From NCBI GenBank assembly GCA_963705515.1, contig CAVPJV010000008.1, positions 868,001-932,000 on the forward strand: DNA of 64,000 nucleotides, in the 5' to 3' direction. Both the position numbers and the translations under genes were made by a program. Each line of letters opens with the position of its first letter. Position 1 is the first letter of the stretch. The notes under the pieces were generated by a model, which searched no databases, was not told the DNA's origin, and was given only the letters and a program-made list of their open reading frames with translations. The stretch is from Gaiellasilicea sp963705515. Its GTDB lineage: Bacteria; Actinomycetota; Thermoleophilia; Gaiellales; Gaiellaceae. Below, in pieces: positions 54,305 through 62,771 of the stretch.

Positions 54305-55378
54305 TTGCCTGTGACTGAGCTCGCCGTGCACGGGCTGTTTGCGGGATCCGGCCACGGCGCCACGTCGTTGTGGGACCGCGTCGACGCCCTCGTCGACCGC
54401 GCCGGGCGGGATGAGGACGTGCTCGACCACCGGCTCGCTCCCTTCGGTGCGCGCCTCCGGCGACGCCGCGGGCAGTCCGTGCCGGGCTCGTTCGCGCAGG
54501 TGGAGCTCGCGGCCGCGGTCGCGGCGATCTCGGCACCCGTGACCCTCGCCCGCATCCGAGCCGCCGTCGAGGGCGAGCTGGTCGTCCTCAAGGGGCCGGA
54601 GGTGGCGGCGCGATACCCCGACCCGGGGCTGAGGGCGTTCGGCGACGTCGACCTGCTGACGCGTGACGCGACAGCGGCGCACGCCGCCCTTCGCAAGGCC
54701 GGCGCCGTCCCCGTCGGCGATCCGGCGCTCTTCGTCGGCATTCACCATCTGAGGCCGCTTGCGTGGCCGAATCTTCCGCTCGTCGTCGAGGTGCACAGCC
54801 GCCCGAAGTGGGTCGACCAGCTGCCAGCTCTTCCGGTCGAGGCGGTCTTCGACCACGTGGTCGACGCAGCCGTGGGTGCGGACGGCTATCTGGCACCTTC
54901 GCCCGAGGCCCATGCTGTGCTGCTCGCGGTTCACTCCTGGGCGCACGAACCGCTCCGCCGGCTTCGGGACATGGTCGACGTGGCCGCGCTCCTCGCGGAC
55001 TCCGATCGGGCCGCGGCGGCTGCGGTCGCCCGCGAGTGGGGCGTCGGACGCCTCTGGCGGACGACGGAGGCGGCGGTCGACGCACTCTTCTTCGACGGGC
55101 CTCCGCCGCTCGCAAGCCGGGTTTGGGCACAGAACCTCGTCCGGGCGCGCGGACGGACCGTGCTCGAGCATCACTTGCAGCGCTGGTTCAGCGACTTCTC
55201 GATCATGCCGCCGCACCGGGCGCTCCTGCAGCTGCCCGGGACGCTCGTGGACGAGCTGCGGCCGGATCCCGACGAGAGCTGGCGGGACAAGTCGAGGCGG
55301 ACGGCGCTCGCCGTCCGGAACGGGTTCCGCCGCCGCTTCGAGCACGATGACGAGCTGACGCGTCACCGTCGGCCGTAG
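54305..55378 (+). CDS. Nucleotidyltransferase (NTP_transf_5 type) of the RiPP cluster
   Basis: 357 residues. ELVVLKGPEVAARYPDPG followed by LRAFGDVDLLTRD has the LKG-x-x and D-V-D metal pair of family PF14907, and VEVHSRPKW and SPEAHAVLLAVHSWAHEP follow. This family occurs in several lasso and other RiPP clusters; its step is not established. TTG 54305 or GTG 54311 are possible starts. It ends before site 4. Confidence 0.75.
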   Translation: MPVTELAVHGLFAGSGHGATSLWDRVDALVDRAGRDEDVLDHRLAPFGARLRRRRGQSVPGSFAQVELAAAVAAISAPVTLARIRAAVEGELVVLKGPEVAARYPDPGLRAFGDVDLLTRDATAAHAALRKAGAVPVGDPALFVGIHHLRPLAWPNLPLVVEVHSRPKWVDQLPALPVEAVFDHVVDAAVGADGYLAPSPEAHAVLLAVHSWAHEPLRRLRDMVDVAALLADSDRAAAAAVAREWGVGRLWRTTEAAVDALFFDGPPPLASRVWAQNLVRARGRTVLEHHLQRWFSDFSIMPPHRALLQLPGTLVDELRPDPDESWRDKSRRTALAVRNGFRRRFEHDDELTRHRRP

Positions 55379-55400
55379 GCGACGAGCCGTGCCCGGCCAC

Positions 55401-55420
55401 CCAGCCGAACGGCTAGTTGC
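55401..55420. promoter_or_regulatory. GGCTAG dyad, site 4
   Basis: CCAGCC-GAAC-GGCTAGTTGC, 67 bases before the glycosylphosphotransferase; one left-half mismatch. Confidence 0.7.
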
Positions 55421-55487
55421 CCGCCAGGTGTCGTGTCTTGACGTTCTGGTCTATCCGGGACGGCGCAGAGCGAACAGGATTGGAGTC

Positions 55488-56987
55488 ATGGCGGCAGACG
55501 TCGGCGTGCAGAAAACCTCCCAGATCAGTGCGAACCTCGAAGGTGTGGCGGCCCCGCAGACGCGGGTCGCACGGCACCGGCTGCGACGGGGGCGCACCCG
55601 CCTGCTCGCGATCGGCGATCTCGTCTCGCTCGTGGTGGCCTATGCGCTCGCGTACGTCGTTGCCGACTCCATCGCGCCGCTGCCGCCCGTGGCGGCGGAT
55701 CGCTGGTTCCTCGCGCTCGTCGCGGTGACGGCGCCGGTCGTCTGGCTCGGCATCTTCACCGCGTACAACCTCTACGACAACGACAGCCTTCGGATCAGCG
55801 TCTCGAGCTTCGACGAGGTCCGCGATCTCTTTCACGCCATGCTGGTCGGATCACTGATTTACCTGCTCTTGTCGCAGGCGGTCGATTTCTTCTTCGACTG
55901 GTGGATCTACACGGCAGTCGAATCAGCTCTCTTCATGGCCGGCGCGCTGCTGCTCGTCCCGGTCGTCCGCGGTTCCATCCGGAGCTGGGTCTTCCCGCGA
56001 GTGATGACGGCACGACGGACGCTGATCGTCGGCAGCGGCGACGACGCTCGCCTCGTCTACCGGAAGATCATGGCGCACCCGGAGTACGGTCTCGAAATCG
56101 TCGGCTTCCTCGACGGTGACGCCGACGCGCCGCTCCCGGCGCCGATGTTGGGCTCACCGGCTGAGATTGCCCGCGTTGTCGACGAGCACGAGATCGACCG
56201 CGTGCTGCTCGCCTCGTCGGTCGGTAGCCACGAGGAGACGCTCGACCTCGTGCGCTCGGTTCGTCGGCCAGACGTGCAGGTCTCGATCGTGCCGCGGTAC
56301 TTCGAGATCTTCACGAGCCACGCGACGCTCGACGATGTCGAGGGCATGCCGGTCGTGACGCTGCCGCCGATGCGGCTCGGGCGCAGCTCGCGTCTGCTGA
56401 AGCGGACGGTTGACGTGGTGGTTGCAGGCGCTGCGCTCCTCGTCCTCGCGCCGCTCCTGGCCGCGATTGCCGTTGCGATCAGGCTGGACAGCAAGGGCAA
56501 GGCGCTCTACAGGCAGCCGCGCCGAGGACGCCTCGGATCGACTTTCCACATCGTCAAGTTCCGTTCGATGCACGTAGGTGCCGAACAACGGCGGAGCGAG
56601 GTCCTGCACATGAACGAGGTGGACGGGCCGCTGTTCAAGATCAAGGGGACCGACCCGCGCGTGACCCGGGTCGGGGCGTTCATCCGCCGCACGAGCCTCG
56701 ACGAGCTCCCACAGCTCTGGAACGTGCTCAAGGGTGAGATGAGCCTCGTCGGGCCGCGGCCATTCGTCGTCTACGAGGCCGACAAGATCACGGGTTGGGC
56801 TTCGCGGCGCCTCGACATGACCCCTGGGATCACCGGGCTGTGGCAGGTGCTCGGCCGCAACGACATCCCCTTCGAGGAGATGACGAAGCTCGACTACCTG
56901 TACGTGACCAACTGGTCGCTCTGGTGGGACCTCAAGATCATGTGCCAGACGATTCCGGTCGTCCTCGGCAAGCGCGGCGCGTACTAA
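55488..56987 (+). CDS. Polyprenyl glycosylphosphotransferase (WcaJ/WbaP-like), EPS initiation
   Basis: 499 residues. Four N-terminal membrane helices (LLAIGDLVSLVVAYALAYV, FLALVAVTAPVVWLGIF), a Rossmann-like middle (TLIVGSGDDARLVYRKIM), a fifth helix (RTVDVVVAGAALLVLAPLLA), and the bacterial sugar transferase core: FHIVKFRSMHVGAEQRR, RRTSLDELPQLWNVLKGEM, SLVGPRP, PGITGLWQV. It links the first sugar phosphate to undecaprenyl phosphate, starting exopolysaccharide assembly. First gene after site 4. Tail touches the next gene (4-base overlap, opposite strand). Confidence 0.92.
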   Translation: MAADVGVQKTSQISANLEGVAAPQTRVARHRLRRGRTRLLAIGDLVSLVVAYALAYVVADSIAPLPPVAADRWFLALVAVTAPVVWLGIFTAYNLYDNDSLRISVSSFDEVRDLFHAMLVGSLIYLLLSQAVDFFFDWWIYTAVESALFMAGALLLVPVVRGSIRSWVFPRVMTARRTLIVGSGDDARLVYRKIMAHPEYGLEIVGFLDGDADAPLPAPMLGSPAEIARVVDEHEIDRVLLASSVGSHEETLDLVRSVRRPDVQVSIVPRYFEIFTSHATLDDVEGMPVVTLPPMRLGRSSRLLKRTVDVVVAGAALLVLAPLLAAIAVAIRLDSKGKALYRQPRRGRLGSTFHIVKFRSMHVGAEQRRSEVLHMNEVDGPLFKIKGTDPRVTRVGAFIRRTSLDELPQLWNVLKGEMSLVGPRPFVVYEADKITGWASRRLDMTPGITGLWQVLGRNDIPFEEMTKLDYLYVTNWSLWWDLKIMCQTIPVVLGKRGAY

Positions 56988-58147
56988 TCGGCCGCTCGGA
57001 GCCGCTCCCGCCACCGCTTCTTGACGCGGTCCGCAAGGCCGAGCTTCGCGAGCGCGGCCTGGGCGCCTCGTCCGGCGCCGACAATCGCGTTTCTCGTCGC
57101 ATTGACGCGAAGAGCCCGGAAGGTGGGCGCGAACGCGATCACGTCCTGCTCCTCCCAGCTCTCGCTCCCGAAGCGACGTTTGTACTCCGCATCACCGCGT
57201 CCGTAGTCGACCACGTCGACGCCGGCGTTGGCGCAGAGGTCGCCGATCAAGCGCATCTGGACGTACGTGCCGACGCGGTGCTCGGCGTAGGCGGGGTCGT
57301 AGCCGGGGATCCCGATCGTGAAGGTGCGGTTGTAGACGTAGCCCGGCCAGAAGGCGACAGGTTGCTCGTCGAGGTAGAGGACCCAGGCGCGGAACCACCC
57401 GCGCTCGAGGCCGAGCGTCAGCCGGCGGCGCTGCTCGTCGGCATTCGCGAACGCGACACCGAGGCCTGCCTGGTAGGTCTTGGCCGCGACCGTATCGAGA
57501 TCCTGGAGGATGCGCTCGAGGTGTCCGGGCTCGCTGAGGACGTCCAAGCGCAGCCGGTCGCCGAAGGTCTTCTCGAGCCGCTTGCCGTACCGCTTGACGC
57601 TCTCCCGCGTGCTCTTCGACCGCGACGCGAGGAAGTCCTCGAAACTCTCGGGCAGCTCGAGGCGCCAGTGCTGCGTCCGACGCGTGAACAGCTCCCGCCG
57701 GACGCCGGCGCGGGCGGTCGCGTTCCGGTGCAGAGGGGAATCCACGCTGACGCCGAGCAGCGAGAGAACATCCGCCTCGCCGCCCTCGAGAAGGCCGTGG
57801 AGCGCGTCGACGAGCGCGGCGGCCGCGCTGTCGTCCGCGGCGGTGGACGCTCCGAGCGGCACCGTCAGCACACGGAGGCGAGGTGCGTAGACGGTGCGGT
57901 AGCCGACCTTCGCCGGGAGCGTCGCACGCTCGAGGCGCCCGATCGCTGCCGCGCCGACGCGTCCGTCCTGTTCGACGATGACCGCGAGCGGCTCCGCGCC
58001 GGTCGAGGCGTCGAGCGTAAGTGGGAAGAAGTCGAGGTCGGCCTCGACCCGAGGCCAAGCGACTGTGTCCCAGAGCCCACGGAACGCGTCGAGCTCGCCG
58101 CTGCCCCGGGCTACGTGGACGACAATGCCTGCGCGAGGGTTCTCCAC
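56984..58147 (-). CDS. FemAB/CelD-like acetyltransferase (BioF2-like GNAT)
   Basis: 387 residues. ESFEDFLASRSKSTRESVKR, AFANADEQRRRLTLGL, FRAWVLYLDEQPVAFWPGYV and TYVQMRLIGDLCANAGVDVV with YGRGDAEYKRRFGS are typical of the PF13480 acetyltransferase group found in polysaccharide clusters (CelD, FemAB-related). It should modify a sugar or peptide precursor. GTG 58147 follows TAGATT by 9 bases. Confidence 0.78.
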   Translation of the reverse strand: MENPRAGIVVHVARGSGELDAFRGLWDTVAWPRVEADLDFFPLTLDASTGAEPLAVIVEQDGRVGAAAIGRLERATLPAKVGYRTVYAPRLRVLTVPLGASTAADDSAAAALVDALHGLLEGGEADVLSLLGVSVDSPLHRNATARAGVRRELFTRRTQHWRLELPESFEDFLASRSKSTRESVKRYGKRLEKTFGDRLRLDVLSEPGHLERILQDLDTVAAKTYQAGLGVAFANADEQRRRLTLGLERGWFRAWVLYLDEQPVAFWPGYVYNRTFTIGIPGYDPAYAEHRVGTYVQMRLIGDLCANAGVDVVDYGRGDAEYKRRFGSESWEEQDVIAFAPTFRALRVNATRNAIVGAGRGAQAALAKLGLADRVKKRWRERLRAAD

Positions 58148-58156
58148 TGCCGCAGG

Positions 58157-58162
58157 AATCTA
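58157..58162 (-). promoter_or_regulatory. -10 box TAGATT of the CelD-like gene
   Basis: Minus-strand TAGATT, 9 bases before GTG 58147. Confidence 0.45.
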
Positions 58163-58203
58163 GCTCACCGCTTCCGGCACAATCGCCCCGTGCGGGGAAC
58201 CCG

Positions 58204-59004
58204 ATGAGGATCGTCGTCAACGCCGACGACTTCGGCCTTTCGCCGGAAACAGTTCGCGCGACGGTCGAGGCCTTCGAGGAGGGCAACATCACGAGCGCCT
58301 CGCTCATGCCCAACATGCCGGCGACCGAGGAGGCGCTCGCATTCGCCCGCGCTCGTCCGGATCGCTCCTTCGGGGTCCACCTCACCTTCGTCGGCGACGG
58401 CAGCGAACGGCCGTGCAGCGATCCGGCAGACGTGCCCCATCTGGTAGACGCCGAGGGTCGGTTCGAGGCCACGAACCGCATACGGCTGCGGGCGGCACTG
58501 CGCCGGATCCCCGCTGCCGAGGTCGAGCGGGAGGTCGTCGCGCAGGTGTCGGCCGTACGCGAAGCCGGCATCGCCGTCTCCCACGTCGACTCTCACCGGC
58601 ACCTGCACAAGTACGGCGCGATTCGTGCCGGGCTCGAGCGCGCGCTTCCTGGGCTCGGCATCTCGCGGGTACGGAACGTCCAGGATGTGTACCTCCGCCG
58701 GCGGTTGCTCAGCCCGACGAACGTGTTCGGACGGTCGTGGCGACGCCGGTTGATGCAGTCCTTCGTGACCACCGATCACTTCTACATGGCGACGTCGGCC
58801 GGTGACGCGTCGTGGGACGCCATCTGGCCGAAGCTCGACGAGCTCCCGGCCGAGGCGACGCTCGAGGTCGGCGTCCACCCAGGGTTCGACGGCTGGCGCA
58901 ACGACGAGCGGGTCGCCGTCGCCGCATTCGCCGAGCAGGCGCGCAGGCGCGGGCACGAGCTCGTTCCGTGGCATGCGATCGAGGCTCAGGCCGAGAGCCG
59001 CTGA
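58204..59004 (+). CDS. ChbG/YdjC-family carbohydrate deacetylase
   Basis: 266 residues: RIVVNADDFGLSPET (metal-binding D-D), FGVHLTFVGDGS, HVDSHRHLHKYG (H-x3-H metal site) and LEVGVHPGF. These are the conserved blocks of YdjC/ChbG enzymes, which remove acetyl groups from N-acetylated sugars, here probably in the EPS or on a lipid-linked sugar (HpnK-like). ATG 58204 has GGGGA upstream. 3' end overlaps the glycosyltransferase gene by 19 bases. Confidence 0.85.
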   Translation: MRIVVNADDFGLSPETVRATVEAFEEGNITSASLMPNMPATEEALAFARARPDRSFGVHLTFVGDGSERPCSDPADVPHLVDAEGRFEATNRIRLRAALRRIPAAEVEREVVAQVSAVREAGIAVSHVDSHRHLHKYGAIRAGLERALPGLGISRVRNVQDVYLRRRLLSPTNVFGRSWRRRLMQSFVTTDHFYMATSAGDASWDAIWPKLDELPAEATLEVGVHPGFDGWRNDERVAVAAFAEQARRRGHELVPWHAIEAQAESR

Positions 59005-60185
59005 GACCGCTCGCCGGCAACGCGCCTGTAGACGTCGGCGAGCAGCTCTCCCGCCTTCGCCCACGTAATCATGGGCGCGGTCGTCAGGCCCGCTTCCCGC
59101 AGGCGGGCGAGCAGCGCTCGGTCCTCGTAGAGCCGCGTGATGTGGCTCGTGAGCGCGTCGACGTCACCGATGCGATGCACCAGCGCGTTCTGCTCGTGGA
59201 CGCACAGCTCGGTGCACGCCTCCGAGACGAGCGGGACCGCGCCGCACGCGAGCGCCTCGGTACAGACGAGCCCGAACCCCTCCTCGATCGTCGGCAGGAC
59301 GAACACATCGCTCGCGCGCATCAGGTCGGGGACGTCGTCGCGATGGCCGAGGACGTGGACACTCGGGTGCGCCAGCATGGGGGCGAGCTTCTCGCCGTAC
59401 GCAGGCAGCATCTCACCGGCGATCAGAAACCTCCCGGTCTCGCTGGCCGGTGAGCGCAGCCACGCCTCGAGCGCGTAGTGGAGCCCCTTGCGCACGGCGG
59501 CGACACCGACGTACACCATCGTGAACGCACGCGCTGCCTGCGGCTCGGCCGCTGGGAAGAACTTGTCCTCGTCGAACCCGTACCAGTGCCGGAGGAGCTT
59601 TGCCTTCGGATAGCCCGCATCCAGGAACGTCCTGGCGGTGAACTCCGACGGGCAGAGGAGGTAGTCGGCAAGTTCGTACTCCTCCTCCTCCTTCCGCAGG
59701 ATCGTCTCGTTGTAGGCGTGCTCGTGGTCGGGAGGCAGCGGAACGCCGATGCGCTCGGACTCCTGTCTCACGACCTCGTATGCGAAGCCGGTGTGTGCGT
59801 TCGGCCGCTCCATGACGGTCGGGATCCCGAGGACGCGTGCCGTGCGGAGCGTCTCGAGCGCGCCGAGCGGCCACGTGTGGACGACGTCGATCTGACCTTG
59901 GAGCCTGGTGAGCCGCCGTGCGACGATCCGGTCGTGGAGCGCGAATGCGTTCAAGCGGCCGAGCGCCCGGTACGGGATCCGCCAGCGGCCGCGTGCGAGC
60001 GTCGGGCGCACTTCAACTCCGTCCGGGAGCGGCCGGTGCAGAACGCCTGGATGCACCGACATCGACGCGCCCGCCGCGGCGGCCCCGGCGACCTGGTGCC
60101 ACGCCGTGTAGCAGATCCGTCCCGAGCCGATCTTGTGCGGGAAGCTGTAGAGAACGCGGACGTCGTCAGGCTGCCGACCGGGCAA
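58986..60185 (-). CDS. Family 4-type glycosyltransferase (GT-B)
   Basis: 399 residues. RVLYSFPHKIGSGRICYTAW at the N-terminus; C-terminal donor domain with MVYVGVAAVRKGLHYALEAW, HVLGHRDDVPDLMRASDVFV and LPTIEEGFGLVCTEALACG (E-x7-E motif in EEGFGLVCTE). It is a cytoplasmic retaining sugar transferase of the EPS pathway. TTG 60185 gives a 20-base overlap with the upstream ligase gene, so coupled translation is likely. Confidence 0.85.
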   Translation of the reverse strand: MPGRQPDDVRVLYSFPHKIGSGRICYTAWHQVAGAAAAGASMSVHPGVLHRPLPDGVEVRPTLARGRWRIPYRALGRLNAFALHDRIVARRLTRLQGQIDVVHTWPLGALETLRTARVLGIPTVMERPNAHTGFAYEVVRQESERIGVPLPPDHEHAYNETILRKEEEEYELADYLLCPSEFTARTFLDAGYPKAKLLRHWYGFDEDKFFPAAEPQAARAFTMVYVGVAAVRKGLHYALEAWLRSPASETGRFLIAGEMLPAYGEKLAPMLAHPSVHVLGHRDDVPDLMRASDVFVLPTIEEGFGLVCTEALACGAVPLVSEACTELCVHEQNALVHRIGDVDALTSHITRLYEDRALLARLREAGLTTAPMITWAKAGELLADVYRRVAGERSQRLSA

Positions 60186-61644
60186 GGCGCACCTCCTCGC
60201 GCTCTCTCGCCGTCAGCCCTGCGCAGCCGATGGCCAGCAGGATGAACAGGACGAGCGTGGCCTGGATGAACGAGAACGAGTCGTACGTCGCCATGCCGAT
60301 CGCGAATCCCGTCGCCGCAGCGGCAGTACCGACGAAGAGCCAGCCTCGTTCGCTCTTATCCCTCTTTGCGGCACGGAACATCCGGCGGATGAAACGGACG
60401 AAGAGCCAGACCCAGACGAAGACGCCGGCGATGCCCGTCTCCATCGCCGTCGAGAGCCACTGGTTGTCGACGATGAACGAGTTGGCTGCGGGGCCGGTCG
60501 GAATCCTGCTGCCGTAGCCTCCGCCGACGAGCGGCCGCTTGCCTACCTCCGCGAGGCCGGGTCCGAACGACGCCGTACGGCTGCTGCCGACCGCTCCGCC
60601 CGCCTCCTTGGCGACGAGTCCGCCCTGCGGGAAGATGCCCTTGTACATGCTGCCGAGCACCCCCGGCATCGCGATGTGCACGGCGATCAGCCCCGGGAGG
60701 ACGAGCGGCCAGAACTTCAGGGTCGCCCCCGGACGGAGCACGAGGTAGACGGCGGCGATTGCTGCGAGGCTGACGACCGCGGTGCGCGAGACGGTCGAGA
60801 ACGCGGCGAGCCCGAGCAGCAGGGCGGCGCCGAACCAGATCCGCCGACGCGACGCGATCGCGACGTAGACCGCCATCGGGATCAGCAGCACGAGCAGCTC
60901 GCCGAGACCGATCGGGTGCTGGGCGGAGGCGTACACGCGGAGCCTGCCGGCTCGTAGGAGGTTGTTCTCGGGACCGCCGGTCGCTTGCAGGAACGGGATC
61001 ACACGGTCGAGCTGATTGAACGCGTTGACGCCCGTCCAGAGCTCCACGAGCGCGAAGACGGAGAGGATCGCCCCGCCGCCGACGAGAATCTTGAGTAGGA
61101 AGTCGATCTGCTCGAACGAGTGGACGACGCTGACGACGAGTAGGAAGACGAGGACGAAGCTCAGCAGGAACGTGAACTGCTTGAGGACGTCCTGTGACAC
61201 CTGGAGCTCCTCGATGTGCCGGACGTTGAGCGCGATCGACGCCGCGGAGACGAGCACGACCCCTATCAGTGGCGCGTGCAGCGGGCTGCGCACAACGCGT
61301 ACCTTCGGGTCGATCAGCAGCGACGCGATCCAGGCGAGGCCGACCATGCCGATCAGCAGGCGGTACGGCTCGAGCTGAAACGGCAGGTTGCCCGGCAGGG
61401 CGTAGCGGCGGATCGGGATGAAGAGGATGACGACGATCACCGCGGTGATCAGGCTCCGCCAGCTGAGGAGAGCCGGCGTGGAGACCAGGATCGCCGTGCC
61501 CGCGAGGCCGACCGTCGCGGCCACGAACAGCATTGGCGGCCGTTCGAGTGCGATCGCGAGCGCCAGCGCGGCGGTCGCGAGCGCCAGCGAGGCCGCCAGG
61601 AGCACGTTCACCTGCCGGCCGACCTGGGTATCCGGGTGGATCAC
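60166..61644 (-). CDS. O-antigen ligase/polymerase-like membrane protein (Wzy type)
   Basis: 492 residues, about a dozen hydrophobic helices (ASLALATAALALAIALE, TFLLSFVLVFLLVVSVV, AALLLGLAAFSTVSRTAVV). Large periplasmic loop with FGPGLAEVGKRPLVGGGYGS and NSFIVDNQWLSTAMETG, the region that carries the Wzy_C/WaaL motif. It should polymerise lipid-linked EPS units. GTG 61644 overlaps the Wzz-like stop (GTGA). Confidence 0.83.
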   Translation of the reverse strand: MIHPDTQVGRQVNVLLAASLALATAALALAIALERPPMLFVAATVGLAGTAILVSTPALLSWRSLITAVIVVILFIPIRRYALPGNLPFQLEPYRLLIGMVGLAWIASLLIDPKVRVVRSPLHAPLIGVVLVSAASIALNVRHIEELQVSQDVLKQFTFLLSFVLVFLLVVSVVHSFEQIDFLLKILVGGGAILSVFALVELWTGVNAFNQLDRVIPFLQATGGPENNLLRAGRLRVYASAQHPIGLGELLVLLIPMAVYVAIASRRRIWFGAALLLGLAAFSTVSRTAVVSLAAIAAVYLVLRPGATLKFWPLVLPGLIAVHIAMPGVLGSMYKGIFPQGGLVAKEAGGAVGSSRTASFGPGLAEVGKRPLVGGGYGSRIPTGPAANSFIVDNQWLSTAMETGIAGVFVWVWLFVRFIRRMFRAAKRDKSERGWLFVGTAAAATGFAIGMATYDSFSFIQATLVLFILLAIGCAGLTAREREEVRLARSAA

Positions 61645-62357
61645 GCCAGGTTCTTCGCGCGGTCCTGCACGATCGGCACGACCGCCGCGTCCTCCGCCGG
61701 CCGCGGCCGCAGGTTCTCGAGCACGAAGACCAGCGACATCGTCGCGAACATGACGGCGAGGAAGATCACGATCGGCATCGTCTTGCTGCGCGGCGCGATC
61801 AGGCGGGGGGAGAAGCCCGTGTTCATCGGCCTCAACTCGATCCGTTGCCGGAATGGGATCCCCGCGGCCTCCTGCTGGTCCATGACGTAGGTCCGCAGCG
61901 CCGCCGCGGCGCGGTTTGCGATCCTGATCGAGTCGAGCACGGTGAAACCGTCCGCCGTGATGTTGACGACGGGAAGGGTTCCGTCCCCGTTCGGGTTCGC
62001 CGCCAGCGGGGCCGCGAAGATGACTCCGCGGATCGGCCCCCCGTCGCGCAACATGATTCCTCGCACCTGATCGCTGGTGACGAAGCTCGCGTACAGCGCC
62101 GTCAGCGTCGGCAGCCGTCCCTCGATCTCGCCCCCGTCGACGCCGGGGTTCGTGGCTCCCCACTTGAAACCGGGAGGCGTGACGAGCAGGCGTGCGTTGC
62201 TCTCCCACACCTCCGAGCCTCGATAGGACAACTTGAGGCCTCCGTCGAACCCGATCCGAACGAACGAGAGCAGCGCCAGCATCGTCGCCAGCAGGACGCC
62301 GATCACCACGATCAGACGGAACCGCGAGACGACGCGGAGGAAGAGCGGCAGGTCCAC
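61641..62357 (-). CDS. Wzz-like chain-length/EPS co-polymerase protein
   Basis: 238 residues: helix near the N-terminus (FRLIVVIGVLLATMLALLSFV), a ~150-residue extracytoplasmic region, and a second helix (MPIVIFLAVMFATMSLVFVL) followed by a short cytoplasmic tail. This two-helix plan and the place next to the polymerase fit a Wzz/PCP-type regulator of chain length; no tyrosine kinase domain. GTG start 2 bases after the luxR stop. Confidence 0.72.
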   Translation of the reverse strand: MDLPLFLRVVSRFRLIVVIGVLLATMLALLSFVRIGFDGGLKLSYRGSEVWESNARLLVTPPGFKWGATNPGVDGGEIEGRLPTLTALYASFVTSDQVRGIMLRDGGPIRGVIFAAPLAANPNGDGTLPVVNITADGFTVLDSIRIANRAAAALRTYVMDQQEAAGIPFRQRIELRPMNTGFSPRLIAPRSKTMPIVIFLAVMFATMSLVFVLENLRPRPAEDAAVVPIVQDRAKNLA

Positions 62358-62359
62358 CG

Positions 62360-62620
62360 TCAGTCGCTCGTTGCCGGGCGCGAAGTCGGCATCTCTGCCT
62401 GGCTCTGCAGGTAGATGACCGCAGCAGCCGTCCGGTTGGAGACCCCCAGCTTGCGGTAGATCGAGGCGAGGTGGAACTTCACCGCGTGCAGGCTCAGGTT
62501 CATCTGCCGTCCGACCTGACTGTTCGTCAACCCGAGCGCCGTCATGCCGAGCACCTCGAGCTCGCGCGGCGAGAGCTTCGCAGTCGGCGGCGTGCCGAGC
62601 ACGTGTGGCGTGCCTTCCAT
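62360..62620 (-). CDS. Stand-alone LuxR/GerE-type HTH regulator
   Basis: 86 residues, only a DNA-binding domain: LSPRELEVLGMTALGLTNSQ, MNLSLHAVKFHLASIYRKLG and VSNRTAAAVIY form the four helices, with KFHLASIYRKLGV as recognition helix. There is no receiver or sensor domain, as in GerE. It heads the luxR-wzz-wzy-GT operon and lies 63 bases from dyad site 5, so it is the best candidate to read the five dyads, including its own promoter. ATG 62620 has AGGA directly upstream. Confidence 0.85.
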   Translation of the reverse strand: MEGTPHVLGTPPTAKLSPRELEVLGMTALGLTNSQVGRQMNLSLHAVKFHLASIYRKLGVSNRTAAAVIYLQSQAEMPTSRPATSD

Positions 62621-62682
62621 GTCCTGTCGGATGCTAGGGCGATCCCGGGGCCGCCCCAACCCGCAATCGTTCAGACACACGG

Positions 62683-62700
62683 CTAGCCGGTCGGCTAGGT
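62683..62700. promoter_or_regulatory. GGCTAG dyad, site 5 (perfect half-sites)
   Basis: CTAGCC-GGTC-GGCTAG-GT between the divergent luxR and asnB genes. Confidence 0.75.
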
Positions 62701-62771
62701 CCGCGTCGGCCCATGTCTGGCCAATAGAGCGTCGTGCTTAGGCGCGCTCCCCGATACGTTGAGAGCGGCCT

